Of a DNA stretch of 64,000 bases, positions 1 through 8,827 are shown piece by piece. The position numbers and the translations under genes were made by a program. This DNA is from Gammaproteobacteria bacterium (GTDB lineage Bacteria; Pseudomonadota; Gammaproteobacteria; Pseudomonadales; Azotimanducaceae_A), in the NCBI GenBank assembly GCA_012960755.1, contig DUAT01000139.1, positions 47,198-111,197 on the forward strand. The letters run 5' to 3'. The notes under the pieces were generated by a model. That model saw only the letters and a list, made by a program, of their open reading frames with translations. It searched no databases and was not told the origin of the DNA. Each line of letters starts with the position of its first letter. Positions within the stretch are counted from its first letter, which is position 1.

Positions 1-205
1 AATCAACTGCGTAGCCATTTTTTTTCAATACCCGGTAGAGAATATCCTCGAACACATAGGTTCTCAGGTTACCGATGTGGGCAAAGTTGTAAACAGTAGG
101 GCCGCAGCAATACATACCAACCTTGCCGGGGTTCAGGGGCTCGAATTTGCGTACTTTGCGCTTGTAGGTATCAAAGAGCTGCAGCTCTGACATGGTCTCT
201 GTCAT
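1..205 (-). CDS. cysS: Cysteinyl-tRNA synthetase, N-terminal part (runs off the window)
   Basis: The reverse strand encodes the first 68 residues of a class I aminoacyl-tRNA synthetase, which charges tRNA-Cys with cysteine in the cytoplasm. The visible sequence has the CysS N-terminus, [17 protein letters not shown]: the first Cys is a zinc ligand in the family and HIGN is the HIGH nucleotide-binding motif. The rest of the gene lies beyond base 1. Two start codons are possible, at 205 and at 193. The second gives a start ([10 protein letters not shown]) nearer to the usual length, and neither has a clear ribosome binding site. The recognition is from family motifs and I am confident of it. 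Confidence 0.9.
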   Translation of the reverse strand, partial: MTETMSELQLFDTYKRKVRKFEPLNPGKVGMYCCGPTVYNFAHIGNLRTYVFEDILYRVLKKNGYAVD

Positions 206-264
206 AGGGGTAGATGTTGGCTCGTCGGGTTAGGCTGTGAAAGTGGCGAATCTTATAGCATCCA

Positions 265-458
265 TAGTGGAGTGTCCTGTATAGATAGCACTTTTAGCAA
301 GTCGCTAAATGGTCAGATGGTAGGCGCACTTGCGAAGACCCGATTTGTAAATAGATAGGCGCATAAGTCGAGCAAGTGCAACAACGCAGCTGGCCATTTA
401 GCGGCTTGTGTGAAGGATGGCCCGCAAAGGGTGGCCATCTATACAGGACACTCCACTA
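265..458. repeat. 194-bp element with 22-bp perfect terminal inverted repeats
   Basis: The ends 265-286 and 437-458 are perfect inverted copies of one another (tagtggagtgtcctgtatag plus at). Further in, imperfect inverted blocks (caagtcgctaaatgg against ccatttagcggcttg, and gcacttgc against gcaagtgc) mean most of the element could fold into one long hairpin. No reading frame of note lies inside. The same arm sequence, with one base changed, forms a compact palindrome at 30249-30307, so this is a dispersed family and not a chance hairpin. It sits between cysS and ribE. It resembles a MITE or another non-autonomous palindromic unit; a structured RNA is possible. Confidence 0.75.
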
Positions 459-465
459 GGTGATC

Positions 466-1086
466 TCAAGCGCTATAACGTGCTTCCATGACCCGCTCGA
501 CGGTATCAACGATGACCCGGGTCTGGTGTTCAATCTCCACGTTGGCCCCATCACCGGCCCTCATGAGCACAAAATTAGTGCGTTTCAGGGTTTCGGGAAT
601 GAGGTTGATGCTGAACTCTGAGCTTTCCCTGTCGATCGCAGCAACCGTGAGGCTGCAGCCGTTCAGGGCCAGAAAGCCCTTATCAAACACATACTTTAGC
701 CAGTCCGGATGGCCTTTAAAGGTAATACGGCGGTTATTTTCCTGTTCACTGACACTGACGACCACCGCGGTATCAACGATATGGCCAGAAAGAACGTGTC
801 CACCGATCTCGGCGTCGTGCTTCGCAGATCGTTCCACGTTGACCTGGGTGCCTTTTTCCAGGTATTTGATATTGGTGAGTTCCAGGGTCTCTGCGATGGC
901 ATCAAACATCACCTCTTCCCCATTCATGGTCGTGACGGAGAAGCAACAGCCGTTTATCGCGATGCTCGCCCCTAACTGCAGGTCTGCCCGCAACTGTTGG
1001 GGTAACTTCAGCCCAAAAGTAAGCAGACCGGTTCTTTGTCGGGTAGAGCTTATGGGTAACATGGCCTGAACAATGCCGGTATACAT
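466..1086 (-). CDS. ribE: Riboflavin synthase, alpha chain
   Basis: This 206-residue protein should catalyse dismutation of two 6,7-dimethyl-8-ribityllumazine molecules to riboflavin, the last step of riboflavin synthesis. It starts MYTGIVQ, as the family does, and is built of two homologous lumazine-binding barrels (about residues 1-95 and 96-200), each with the LNGCSLTV/INGCCFSV signature and a GGH segment (GGHVLSGHIVD). The length is normal for the family. No other rib genes are adjacent and I see no FMN riboswitch. A small gene lies 9 bp upstream on the same strand and may be co-transcribed. Confidence 0.93.
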   Translation of the reverse strand: MYTGIVQAMLPISSTRQRTGLLTFGLKLPQQLRADLQLGASIAINGCCFSVTTMNGEEVMFDAIAETLELTNIKYLEKGTQVNVERSAKHDAEIGGHVLSGHIVDTAVVVSVSEQENNRRITFKGHPDWLKYVFDKGFLALNGCSLTVAAIDRESSEFSINLIPETLKRTNFVLMRAGDGANVEIEHQTRVIVDTVERVMEARYSA

Positions 1087-1095
1087 ATTGATCTC

Positions 1096-1350
1096 CTATA
1101 ATTCGAAGTAAGCGTCCTGGCAAGCCTGCAGGTAGAGGGTCCAGGGCGAAACTGCCAATTCCCGGACTGATGTTCGGGGTGCTTTACCAACTAGCTTCTG
1201 CGCTTCATGGTAGTGACGCAAACCCATTTCCTGCCGACAAACAATATCAAGACATTGCATATAGGTTTTGTCGCTTGTGGAACGGGACAGCTGCTTTGCC
1301 TGGCGTTTTATCTCCCTAATCCGTTGTGGTGTGACTGCTTGTACCGGCAT
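1096..1350 (-). CDS. Small conserved-looking protein of unknown function (84 aa)
   Basis: This is an 84-residue basic protein ending nine bases before the ribE start on the same strand, a typical operon spacing. The N-terminal half (PQRIREIKRQAKQLSRS) is a basic helix followed by a pattern like 'ALD.v.r..G...yHEAQ'. It vaguely resembles small N-terminal helical domains seen in proteins of unknown function, but I cannot name a family. There is no signal peptide or membrane segment. I take it as real because of its position and protein-like composition. The link to riboflavin synthesis is only positional. Confidence 0.5.
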   Translation of the reverse strand: MPVQAVTPQRIREIKRQAKQLSRSTSDKTYMQCLDIVCRQEMGLRHYHEAQKLVGKAPRTSVRELAVSPWTLYLQACQDAYFEL

Positions 1351-1742
1351 GGTTATCCTTTGGTACTTCCAGGGAACTTACAGACCCACCCCACTACAGG
1401 TCGGTAGAAACATAAGCTATTACAAATGCTATTACAGAGTATTACCAGTACCTGGGCTTTGCCAGTTGTGGGTGGCCGGTGCCTGTTTCGCCGTTACTGA
1501 ACAAAACCTTAAGCTTGGGCAGGGTTTTTGTCAACGAGGGACCAGTGGATATCAAACTGCCTAATAGCGGGTTCTATCTGACACGAATGCACCTGCCAAA
1601 TGTCCTGACTTGAATGGCACGTATTTAAGGCTTATCGTGGCTCACCTGCCATTTAATGCTACCTGACTATATCCCTACCCGTACTAATCTGGACCTTTAG
1701 GGCGATGGGTTTTGTCTATCGGGTCGGTAAAAGGAAAACAAC
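1351..1742. other. Intergenic region before the threonine aldolase gene
   Basis: About 390 bp lie between two divergently oriented units. I see no convincing gene. A short repetitive patch of the type 'attacaaatgctattacagagtattacc' lies around 1418-1446. The last bases (gtaaaaggaaaac) hold the ribosome binding site for the TTG start at 1743. I could not fix a promoter with confidence. Confidence 0.5.
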
Positions 1743-2750
1743 TTGATTGATCTAAGAAGCGACACAGTCACCCGACCCACAGAGGCTATGTTGGATGCCA
1801 TGCGATCGGCAGAAACCGGGGATGACGTTTATGGTGAAGACCCGACCGTGAACGCGCTCGAGGCATATGCCGCAGAGTTAACAGATAAGCAGGCAGCACT
1901 GTACCTGGTATCGGGAACCCAGAGCAATCTGTTGGCGCTGTTGAGCCATTGTCAGCGCGGGCACGAGTACATTGCGGGCCAAAGTGCCCATACCTACCAG
2001 TTTGAAGGGGGTGGTGCAGCTGCCTTAGGTGGAATTCAACCCTACACGATCCCGTTTAACAGCAAAGGTGAATTGCCACTGGAAGACATAAAAAAGGCGA
2101 TAAAACCCGATGATTTCCATTTCGCGGTTACTCGCCTTATCTGCCTGGAAAATACCCAGGCTGGCAAGGTGCTTGATATGGACTATCTGTTCAGTGTAGC
2201 GGCGCTGGCACAAAAATCAGACCTCAAAATGCACCTGGATGGCGCCAGGGTATTTAACGCCGCAGTCAAGCAGCAAGTACCGGTAAAAGAGATCTGTAAG
2301 CATTTTGACACCGTCTCTATTTGTTTATCGAAGGGACTGGGGTGTCCCGTTGGATCACTGTTAGTGGGAGATGCTGAGACGATTCAACGCGCCCGAAGGC
2401 TTCGGAAGATGATTGGAGGTGGCATGCGGCAAGCCGGTGTCATCGCTGCCGCGGGGTTGTTTGCTTTAACAAATAACATTAAAAGAATGCGGCAAGACCA
2501 TGAAAATGCAAGAAAATTCTCTGATTCCTTATCTGATTTCGAGCATCTTCGACTGGCCGAGGCCCCACAGACCAACATGGTTATGCTGGATTTTTCCCGG
2601 TTGCATATTGAACAGTTCAAGCAGTACCTGACTCAGCGGGATATTCGAATTTCAGGAAATCGCTGGGTATTCCACCAGGACATATCCACCGCAGACGTGG
2701 AAACCATTATTGAGATTTGCCGCCAGTTTGAAAAGGAGCAGACTGGCTGA
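1743..2750 (+). CDS. ltaE: Low-specificity L-threonine aldolase
   Basis: This 335-residue PLP enzyme of fold type I should cleave L-threonine and L-allo-threonine to glycine and acetaldehyde. It opens with IDLRSDTVTRPTEAML, the hallmark N-terminus, has the GDDVYGEDPTVNALE segment, the HLDGARVFNAAV motif with the PLP-pyridine Asp, and the Schiff-base lysine at about residue 197 in LSKGLG. The start is a TTG codon because it gives the canonical IDLRSDT start and is preceded by aaaggaaaac. The length is normal. It is convergent with the nucleoside transporter gene, 16 bp away. Confidence 0.93.
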   Translation: MIDLRSDTVTRPTEAMLDAMRSAETGDDVYGEDPTVNALEAYAAELTDKQAALYLVSGTQSNLLALLSHCQRGHEYIAGQSAHTYQFEGGGAAALGGIQPYTIPFNSKGELPLEDIKKAIKPDDFHFAVTRLICLENTQAGKVLDMDYLFSVAALAQKSDLKMHLDGARVFNAAVKQQVPVKEICKHFDTVSICLSKGLGCPVGSLLVGDAETIQRARRLRKMIGGGMRQAGVIAAAGLFALTNNIKRMRQDHENARKFSDSLSDFEHLRLAEAPQTNMVMLDFSRLHIEQFKQYLTQRDIRISGNRWVFHQDISTADVETIIEICRQFEKEQTG

Positions 2751-2766
2751 TCGGCCAGGACCTTGT

Positions 2767-4035
2767 TTAGATCAGCAGCCCGGCAATAGCGCCTGTCATG
2801 CAGGTTGCGAGCGTCCCTGAAATCAGAGTCCTGGGTGCCAGTTGAACAATTTCCTCGCGCCGCTCCGGACACATGCCAGCCAGCCCACCAACCATAATGC
2901 CGAGGCTACCGAAGTTCGCAAAGCCGCACAGCGCGTAGGTCAAGATCAGTACGGACTTCGAGGATAAAGCACCGGGTTCGACTGCTGCCAGTGCAAAAAA
3001 AGCAAATAACTCATTCAGTACCGTTTTTGTCCCCATCAGGGAACCTGCGGTAAAGCTTTCTGCCCATGGAATACCCATCAGCCAAACCACCGGGGTGAAG
3101 ACAAGTCCAAAAATCGACTGCATTGATACCGTCATCCCGCCAATTTCCGGCAGTAATGATAGAGCACTGTTAACCAGCGCAACAAGTGCAGTAAGAACGA
3201 TGAGCATGGCGCCAACATTGACCATCAGGCGAATGCCATCCGCCGTACTGCGGGTAATGGCGTCGAGCAGACCGGTGTATTCCACCGGATTGACAATTTC
3301 ATCACTACCGGTCGACGTGTCCCCGGGAATCATGATTCGGGCGATCATAATCGCAGCCGGTGCACTGATAACTGATGCTGTCAGGACATGGCCGAGGGCA
3401 TTATCGAGCACGTCTTGAAGAATCACGGAGTATAGAATCATCACTGAACCCGCGACGGTTGCCATCCCGCAGGTCATCACAACGAACAGTTCGCTCCGGG
3501 ACAACTGGTTAAGGAATGGCCGTATTAACAACGGTGCTTCCACCATGCCCAGGAATATGTTTCCTGCTGTACTCACGCCCACCGCACCCCCGACGTTGAG
3601 AGTTCGCCGTAAAAGGTAAGAAAAACCACGGATAATTATCGGTAAAACCCGGTAGTGCCAAAGTATCGCTGACAGTACAGTGAAGAACAAAATGAGCGGC
3701 AAGACCCTGAAAGCCAGGATAAATGTAGCGCCTGGGTTCTCGACTCCGAATGGGTAGGCGACATTTGACACATCACCGCCGAGGTAGCCAAACACAAACT
3801 GGGTGCCGGTTTCAGTCGCGGAAACCATCGCAATCACACCCTGGTTAAGTAGCCCCAGCAAAGACTGTATTGCGGGTACCTTGAACATCAGCAAGGCAAT
3901 AACCACCTGCACTCCCAGCCCCACAGAAATTAGACGCCAGTCCGGTCGTGATCGTCGTTCACTCAGTCCCCAGGCAATCAAAATAAATACGATCAAGCCA
4001 AAGACTGCTTGAAGATGTCCAGTTACACTCTGCAT
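2767..4035 (-). CDS. Concentrative nucleoside transporter (NupC/CNT family)
   Basis: This is a polytopic inner-membrane protein of 422 residues, with the N-terminal TM segments, gate region and core expected of Na+- or H+-coupled nucleoside symporters. The CNT signatures are visible: FILAFRVLPLILFFTVLSAIL, the STAGNIFLGMVEAPLLIRP segment and the MATVAGSVMILYS segment, and near the C-terminus ALCGFANFGSLGIMVGGL. I use the ATG at 4035; a TTG just upstream is less likely. It is divergent from a PfkB kinase gene across about 120 bp, which suggests a nucleoside uptake and phosphorylation module. Exact substrates cannot be read from sequence. Confidence 0.9.
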   Translation of the reverse strand: MQSVTGHLQAVFGLIVFILIAWGLSERRSRPDWRLISVGLGVQVVIALLMFKVPAIQSLLGLLNQGVIAMVSATETGTQFVFGYLGGDVSNVAYPFGVENPGATFILAFRVLPLILFFTVLSAILWHYRVLPIIIRGFSYLLRRTLNVGGAVGVSTAGNIFLGMVEAPLLIRPFLNQLSRSELFVVMTCGMATVAGSVMILYSVILQDVLDNALGHVLTASVISAPAAIMIARIMIPGDTSTGSDEIVNPVEYTGLLDAITRSTADGIRLMVNVGAMLIVLTALVALVNSALSLLPEIGGMTVSMQSIFGLVFTPVVWLMGIPWAESFTAGSLMGTKTVLNELFAFFALAAVEPGALSSKSVLILTYALCGFANFGSLGIMVGGLAGMCPERREEIVQLAPRTLISGTLATCMTGAIAGLLI

Positions 4036-4159
4036 CAATTGGATTCGTCGCCTATCGTAAGTTGACGGTTAACGGGTCTCAAGACCTGTACAGCAGAACG
4101 GATACTTCCATGAACACCTACGGAAATGCAACAGTCCCCACTATAACGATGCTGAATCT

Positions 4160-5110
4160 ATGAAGTCAGTACTGGTCTGCGGCAGTATCGCAACGGATGT
4201 CATCGGTACCTATGCTGGTTCGTTTACGGACTATGAAGAAAAATACCCGACTACTGGCCTCAACATATCGCTGCAGCTACAAACTCTGAAATCCAGTTTT
4301 GGGGGCTGCGGCATCAATATCACCTACGGCCTCAACCAGTTAGGCGTATCTGTTATCCCGGTGTCCTCTGCCGGTCTTGATTTTGAGGATCACTATCGCC
4401 AGCATCTGGAAGGACTGGGGATTAACTGCCGGTACATCTCAGTTGATGCAGCTTACGACAACTCCGCCCAGTGCATTATTTTCTCTGACCTCTCAGGTAA
4501 CCAGATTACGGCCTTTCACGCTGGCGCTTCTGTGTCAGAAACCCGCTCCCTGCCCCGGGATGTCGAACATATCGACGATGTCGCCCTGGCGATACTGGCT
4601 CCGGAAGACGCGCCGATTATGCTCAAGCAGGCCCGGGACCTGAATGCATTAAATATACCGATCATGCTCGACCCGGGTCAGGGGGTCGCTGAATTTAACC
4701 AGCCTGAAATTGAGGAGCTCCTGTCCCTGAGCCAATATGTGATCACCAATGCGCACGAATGGGAGATTCTGCAAACCAACGTCGGCCTGACGGAGGCAGA
4801 CATTCGTAAGACGCATCACGTCATCGTCACGCTGGGCAAGGGGGGCGTAGATATATTTCCAGGGCATACAGCATCCGCTGAACCGATTCACGTCGACGCC
4901 GCACCCAGCACCGCTCAGATGGATGCCACAGGATGTGGCGATGCCTTTCGTGCCGGTTATGCCTTTGGTTTAATGCAGGGAAAGGACCCAGGGCAGTGCG
5001 GTGAGTTGGGGTGCTTGATGGCGACATTTAACCTGGAGGCCAGGTATACCCAGCACTATCAGGTAACCCGGCAACAGTTGCTGAAAAAACGCAAGCTCAC
5101 TTATGGTTAG
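4160..5110 (+). CDS. PfkB-family sugar/nucleoside kinase, likely adenosine kinase
   Basis: This 316-residue ribokinase-fold enzyme has the N-terminal substrate region (FGGCGINITYGLNQLG, the GG-N motif of the family) and the C-terminal ATP/anion-hole signature DATGCGDAFRAGY, in which the catalytic Asp is about residue 261. Proteins of this type next to nucleoside transporters are usually annotated as adenosine kinase or carbohydrate kinase, phosphorylating the 5'-hydroxyl of the nucleoside or sugar. The divergent CNT transporter supports a nucleoside substrate, but that is inference from context. The length is normal and it is cytoplasmic. Confidence 0.85.
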   Translation: MKSVLVCGSIATDVIGTYAGSFTDYEEKYPTTGLNISLQLQTLKSSFGGCGINITYGLNQLGVSVIPVSSAGLDFEDHYRQHLEGLGINCRYISVDAAYDNSAQCIIFSDLSGNQITAFHAGASVSETRSLPRDVEHIDDVALAILAPEDAPIMLKQARDLNALNIPIMLDPGQGVAEFNQPEIEELLSLSQYVITNAHEWEILQTNVGLTEADIRKTHHVIVTLGKGGVDIFPGHTASAEPIHVDAAPSTAQMDATGCGDAFRAGYAFGLMQGKDPGQCGELGCLMATFNLEARYTQHYQVTRQQLLKKRKLTYG

Positions 5111-5142
5111 GGTCTCAAACGGTTAATTAACGCAGTTTTGTA

Positions 5143-7131
5143 TCAACGTTTCTTCTCAACGCCAGCCCCGGGCTTGCCAATATAGGCCTCAAAAAAAGCC
5201 AGCGTTTCGCGGAACATGATGACTTTGTTTTCCTCATTCCGGGGCGTGTGCAGCTCATTTTTCAGTTCCAGCAGGCGTGGCTCCGGTTTTCCTGCTGCGA
5301 CCATGGCTTTCTGCAACGCTTTGGCGTGCTCGATCGGCACTCGTTCGTCTTCTTCGCCGTGAATTAACAGCAGCGGCGTCTTGATATTTGCAACGTAGTT
5401 AGTCGGCGATGCCAGTCTTCTGTCTTCTTTGCTGGGACCGATGACCTTGTCGATGTACTTCTTGCCCCAGAGGGTTCTCGTCGTAAAGTCAGCCTCGGTA
5501 TACTGGATCTGCTGGTCATAAACACCGGCACCTGCGACGGCACATTGATAAAGCTCTGGTTCTATCGCGATGCTCATCACCGTCGCAAAGCCCCCATAAC
5601 TCCAACCGAAGATGCAGATCCGGTTCGGGTCGGCGATGCCCTCTTGAATCGCCCAGTTGACGGAATCAGTCAGGTCATCCTGCATTTTATTCGCCCACTC
5701 CCTATGACCCATGCGCTCAAACCCAGGTCCATATCCCCCGGAACCGCGGTAGTTGATTTGTAGCATCGCGTAACCGCTGGCAGGGATGAATCCCTCGAAC
5801 CATTGAAAACCCCATTTGTCACGCTCGCCATGGGGTCCACCATGGGGCACGATAATTAACGGCTCGTTTTTACCCTGGCTGCCATTCGGCAGTGTCAGGT
5901 AACCATGCAGTACCAACCCGTCCCGGGCGGTAACTTTAATAGGCTCCATCCGCGCCAGTTTTAAATCGTCGATCCAGGGGCTCGAATCAAACAAACTTTG
6001 AAGCTGATTTTTTTCCGCATTAAAAAGGAAGAATTCTGGTGTTTTGTTGTCTTGCAAAACCGCGGCAATCATCAGCCGATTGTCTTGGGTTGAACTGGTT
6101 ATCTGCACAGAACCATCAGGGAATACACCTTCCAAAGCCTGTACAGCCATTGATCTCGGGTGGTCAGGATCTATTGGCGTGAATTCGATTCTTCCGGGCA
6201 TGGTATGAACCCCATAGGGAACCCCATCTCGATCCTGAACAATAGCGGCATCAACGTATTCATGCCGGTAAACCAGCTTGATCGAACCATCTTGCGGGTC
6301 CATGACGTAAATGCCGTAGGGACCCTCGTCCGGCGAATGGCTCACGAGAATTCTGCCATCCTCAAGCGTGGCTAACGGCGTGGTCTGGGCATCGCCGTAG
6401 GATGTACTGGAGAACTCCTCCCAACGCCCCTCTTTTGAATTGCGCAGATGTACCACAAGGTTCTGATTACTATCGGTGTAGAAACTGAATCTGATTTCCC
6501 CATTTGCGTCTGCCAGCAGTTGTGCGTTGGCGGCCGGAGCACGAATCCGCTTTGACTGCCGCCCGCTGTAGATGTTCAACCAGGCGGCTTCCACTGGATT
6601 ACCCAATCCCCTGGACCACTTCACTATCTCCACCAGAACGTACTTTGGATGACTTGGTAGGCGATCCATTAGGAAGGCGCTGGCATATTCGTTATTGATA
6701 TTTTGAGTCCGCCCCCTGGACTGGTCGGCTCCTGCGCGCAGACCAAACAAATGCTCGCGTTTCTTGCCATTGGCGTTCATGGCGAAGAGCTCTCCGGTTG
6801 CCCTGGCCTCTTCCCAACGGTCATAGTTTCGGGCAACATCTGCGAGAATTCTTTCATCATTGACCCACCAGAAATTACCCACTTCGTCTCGACCGGGATA
6901 ACTGAGCAAACTTGAAAACTTCATGGCGGGAAAAGTGAAGATGGCCACTGATCGCTTACCATCAGACTCTCTCAAGACACCTATGTAGTCTCCTTTGGGT
7001 GATATTTTGGCTAGCAGGATTTCTGCATTTTTTGCCAGATCCTGAATAATATCCGCTTGTGCTGATCGAGGGGCGACCAGGTTGATAACTATCAAGGCAA
7101 GGATACAAAGACTGGAAATAAGATGTCTCAT
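5143..7131 (-). CDS. Secreted prolyl oligopeptidase-type peptidase (family S9)
   Basis: This 662-residue serine peptidase has an N-terminal signal peptide (MRHLISSLCILALIVINLVA, cleavage near SAQA), a beta-propeller region of about 370 residues and a C-terminal alpha/beta-hydrolase domain. The nucleophile lies in GWSYGG (Ser about 511), the acid in HGEEDERVP (Asp about 594), and the histidine in ELHTPRNE (about 627). The frame is open further upstream to 7197, but the extra 22 residues would hide the signal peptide, so I start at 7131. It probably trims short peptides in the periplasm or outside the cell. The gene stands alone. Confidence 0.9.
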   Translation of the reverse strand: MRHLISSLCILALIVINLVAPRSAQADIIQDLAKNAEILLAKISPKGDYIGVLRESDGKRSVAIFTFPAMKFSSLLSYPGRDEVGNFWWVNDERILADVARNYDRWEEARATGELFAMNANGKKREHLFGLRAGADQSRGRTQNINNEYASAFLMDRLPSHPKYVLVEIVKWSRGLGNPVEAAWLNIYSGRQSKRIRAPAANAQLLADANGEIRFSFYTDSNQNLVVHLRNSKEGRWEEFSSTSYGDAQTTPLATLEDGRILVSHSPDEGPYGIYVMDPQDGSIKLVYRHEYVDAAIVQDRDGVPYGVHTMPGRIEFTPIDPDHPRSMAVQALEGVFPDGSVQITSSTQDNRLMIAAVLQDNKTPEFFLFNAEKNQLQSLFDSSPWIDDLKLARMEPIKVTARDGLVLHGYLTLPNGSQGKNEPLIIVPHGGPHGERDKWGFQWFEGFIPASGYAMLQINYRGSGGYGPGFERMGHREWANKMQDDLTDSVNWAIQEGIADPNRICIFGWSYGGFATVMSIAIEPELYQCAVAGAGVYDQQIQYTEADFTTRTLWGKKYIDKVIGPSKEDRRLASPTNYVANIKTPLLLIHGEEDERVPIEHAKALQKAMVAAGKPEPRLLELKNELHTPRNEENKVIMFRETLAFFEAYIGKPGAGVEKKR

Positions 7132-7237
7132 GAAGATCCACAGGCTAGTGACTTGGTGACTAAGATTGAATCTAAACCACAGCGTGACTGGACGCAACTT
7201 GCTACAAGGTAAGCGATTCGCGCATTCGACCGACAGA

Positions 7238-7951
7238 TCAATCAGACTGTCCGGGCAGGAACAGTGATCTTATCCAGCTGGTGATTCGATTACCTGCGAG
7301 CTTATCCTGATACCACTTGTCCTCGAACTCATCATAGGGTGTTTCCATATTGAACAGATGCTCCCGGGTTGTAGTGTCATCAGGGTCTAGCTGGCGCACA
7401 ACCCGGGCGGGATTACCGGCGACGACAACATTGGCCGGTACGTCTTTTGTGACCACGGACCATGCACCTACTATGCTGTTGTCGCCAATGTTCACACCCT
7501 TGCAGACGAGTGCGCTGTCACCGATCCAGACATTGTTCCCCAACACGATGGGTTTGTGATTACCCGGAGCAAAGATTCGATGTTGCAGATCGTGCCAATC
7601 GGCATCCGATAAATAAGCGTTCATCGCAAACATGCAGCTGTGACCGATGGTTATGGCGCTGGCAGAAGAAATCCTGACGCCCGGATTCACCAGGCAATAA
7701 TCGCCTATATGAATTTCACCCAATCCTTCGAATACCGCCAGGCGAACCGGTTTGTCTCTCAAGGCCATAAAATGGACATGTTTACCGACTGTAATTTTAG
7801 GACCTGAAACCTCCAGGCAGCGCGGATTCATGACTCTCAATCCAATACCGGAGGCATCAAAGTGAGGTCGGCAGAAGTGATCAACATACAAACCGTTGCA
7901 CTGATCAAACATTCGCTTCAACCAGTAGGGTTGGAGGCTTTTTCTTGGCAT
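7238..7951 (-). CDS. Left-handed beta-helix (hexapeptide) acyltransferase
   Basis: The central and C-terminal parts carry hexapeptide repeats (IGDYCLVNPGVRISS, ITIGHSCMF, IVLGNNVWIGDSALVCKGV, IGDNSIVGAWSVV) ending in VVAGNPARVVRQL, the signature end of maltose/galactoside and polysaccharide O-acetyltransferases. It probably transfers an acetyl or acyl group from acyl-CoA to a sugar hydroxyl. There is no membrane segment. The start at 7951 is preferred to the ATG at 7957 because aaggg lies at good spacing. The neighbours do not show which glycan is modified. Confidence 0.83.
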   Translation of the reverse strand: MPRKSLQPYWLKRMFDQCNGLYVDHFCRPHFDASGIGLRVMNPRCLEVSGPKITVGKHVHFMALRDKPVRLAVFEGLGEIHIGDYCLVNPGVRISSASAITIGHSCMFAMNAYLSDADWHDLQHRIFAPGNHKPIVLGNNVWIGDSALVCKGVNIGDNSIVGAWSVVTKDVPANVVVAGNPARVVRQLDPDDTTTREHLFNMETPYDEFEDKWYQDKLAGNRITSWIRSLFLPGQSD

Positions 7952-8149
7952 GGTCATTTCCCTTGACGTCTGGAATATTCATCAGCTTACTCGTATTTCG
8001 ATACTGGGCTGGATAAAACACTAGGTATGAATCACTTACGAAGGAAATAACACCCACGAATCTGTTTCCGGACGATAAGCAGTCTAGTTATACTCCACTC
8101 CCGTGTTCACAGCAGCCGGGAACCGTTTCGAAAACAGGAGTCATCACAG

Positions 8150-8812
8150 GTGGTAGAAAATGAAGAAAATTCTGGCCCGACCGGCAAAGGCAGGGTCATC
8201 TTTCTTAACGGGACCTCCAGTGCGGGTAAGACGACCCTGGCACATGCATTACAGGAGCAATTGAGTGAGCCATACATTCACGTTGCGCTGGACCAGTTCA
8301 GGGACGGGATGCCTGACAAGTACCGTGGATTGAACGCTCCCAGGGGAACCACTGGCGACCTGGGTTTAAACGTGGTTCCCATGACCGACACCGAGATTCA
8401 CTATACCCAGATCCGTTTCGGTAAAGATGGCCAGCAAATGTTGCGAGGCATGCGCAGGGCGATGGCGGCCATGGTGGAAAGTGGCAATAACATTATTATT
8501 GATGACATTATCCTGCAGCCGGAATTTCTGGCTGATTACCTGGGTGTTTTTGAACCCTATTCTGTAATTTTTGTCGGCGTGAAATGCCCCAAAGGAGTGA
8601 TTAACGAGCGCGAAGTTGCACGCCCGGGCCGGTTCCCGGGTACTGCGATGGGGCATTTTAAGATTTGTCATGCTCACAAACTATACGATGTGGAAGTCGA
8701 TACATCGACCACGCGACCTGCAGCATGTGCAGCCGCGATCATTACATTTCTTCGTGCGCAGCAACCCATGGCATTCGAGCAACTGCGTCGATCAAGTCTT
8801 AGCCATAATTAA
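8150..8812 (+). CDS. Chloramphenicol phosphotransferase-like P-loop kinase
   Basis: This 220-residue protein starts with a GTG codon nine bases after aaaacaggag. It has a Walker A loop, LNGTSSAGKTTLA (residues about 19-31), followed by HVALDQFRDGMP, the pattern of the CPT-like family of small kinases that includes the chloramphenicol 3-O-phosphotransferase of Streptomyces. A later ARPGRFPGTA segment supplies arginines as in that family. The natural substrate is not known and resistance should not be assumed. The sirtuin gene follows 15 bp downstream, so the two are probably one operon. Confidence 0.8.
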   Translation: MVENEENSGPTGKGRVIFLNGTSSAGKTTLAHALQEQLSEPYIHVALDQFRDGMPDKYRGLNAPRGTTGDLGLNVVPMTDTEIHYTQIRFGKDGQQMLRGMRRAMAAMVESGNNIIIDDIILQPEFLADYLGVFEPYSVIFVGVKCPKGVINEREVARPGRFPGTAMGHFKICHAHKLYDVEVDTSTTRPAACAAAIITFLRAQQPMAFEQLRRSSLSHN

Positions 8813-8827
8813 TTCCGGGGGAGTGAC

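Noticed and set aside
488..1069. Long plus-strand frame (193 codons) opposite riboflavin synthase
   Set aside because: It is antisense to a clear ribE and has no family resemblance; its length follows from the codon use of ribE.
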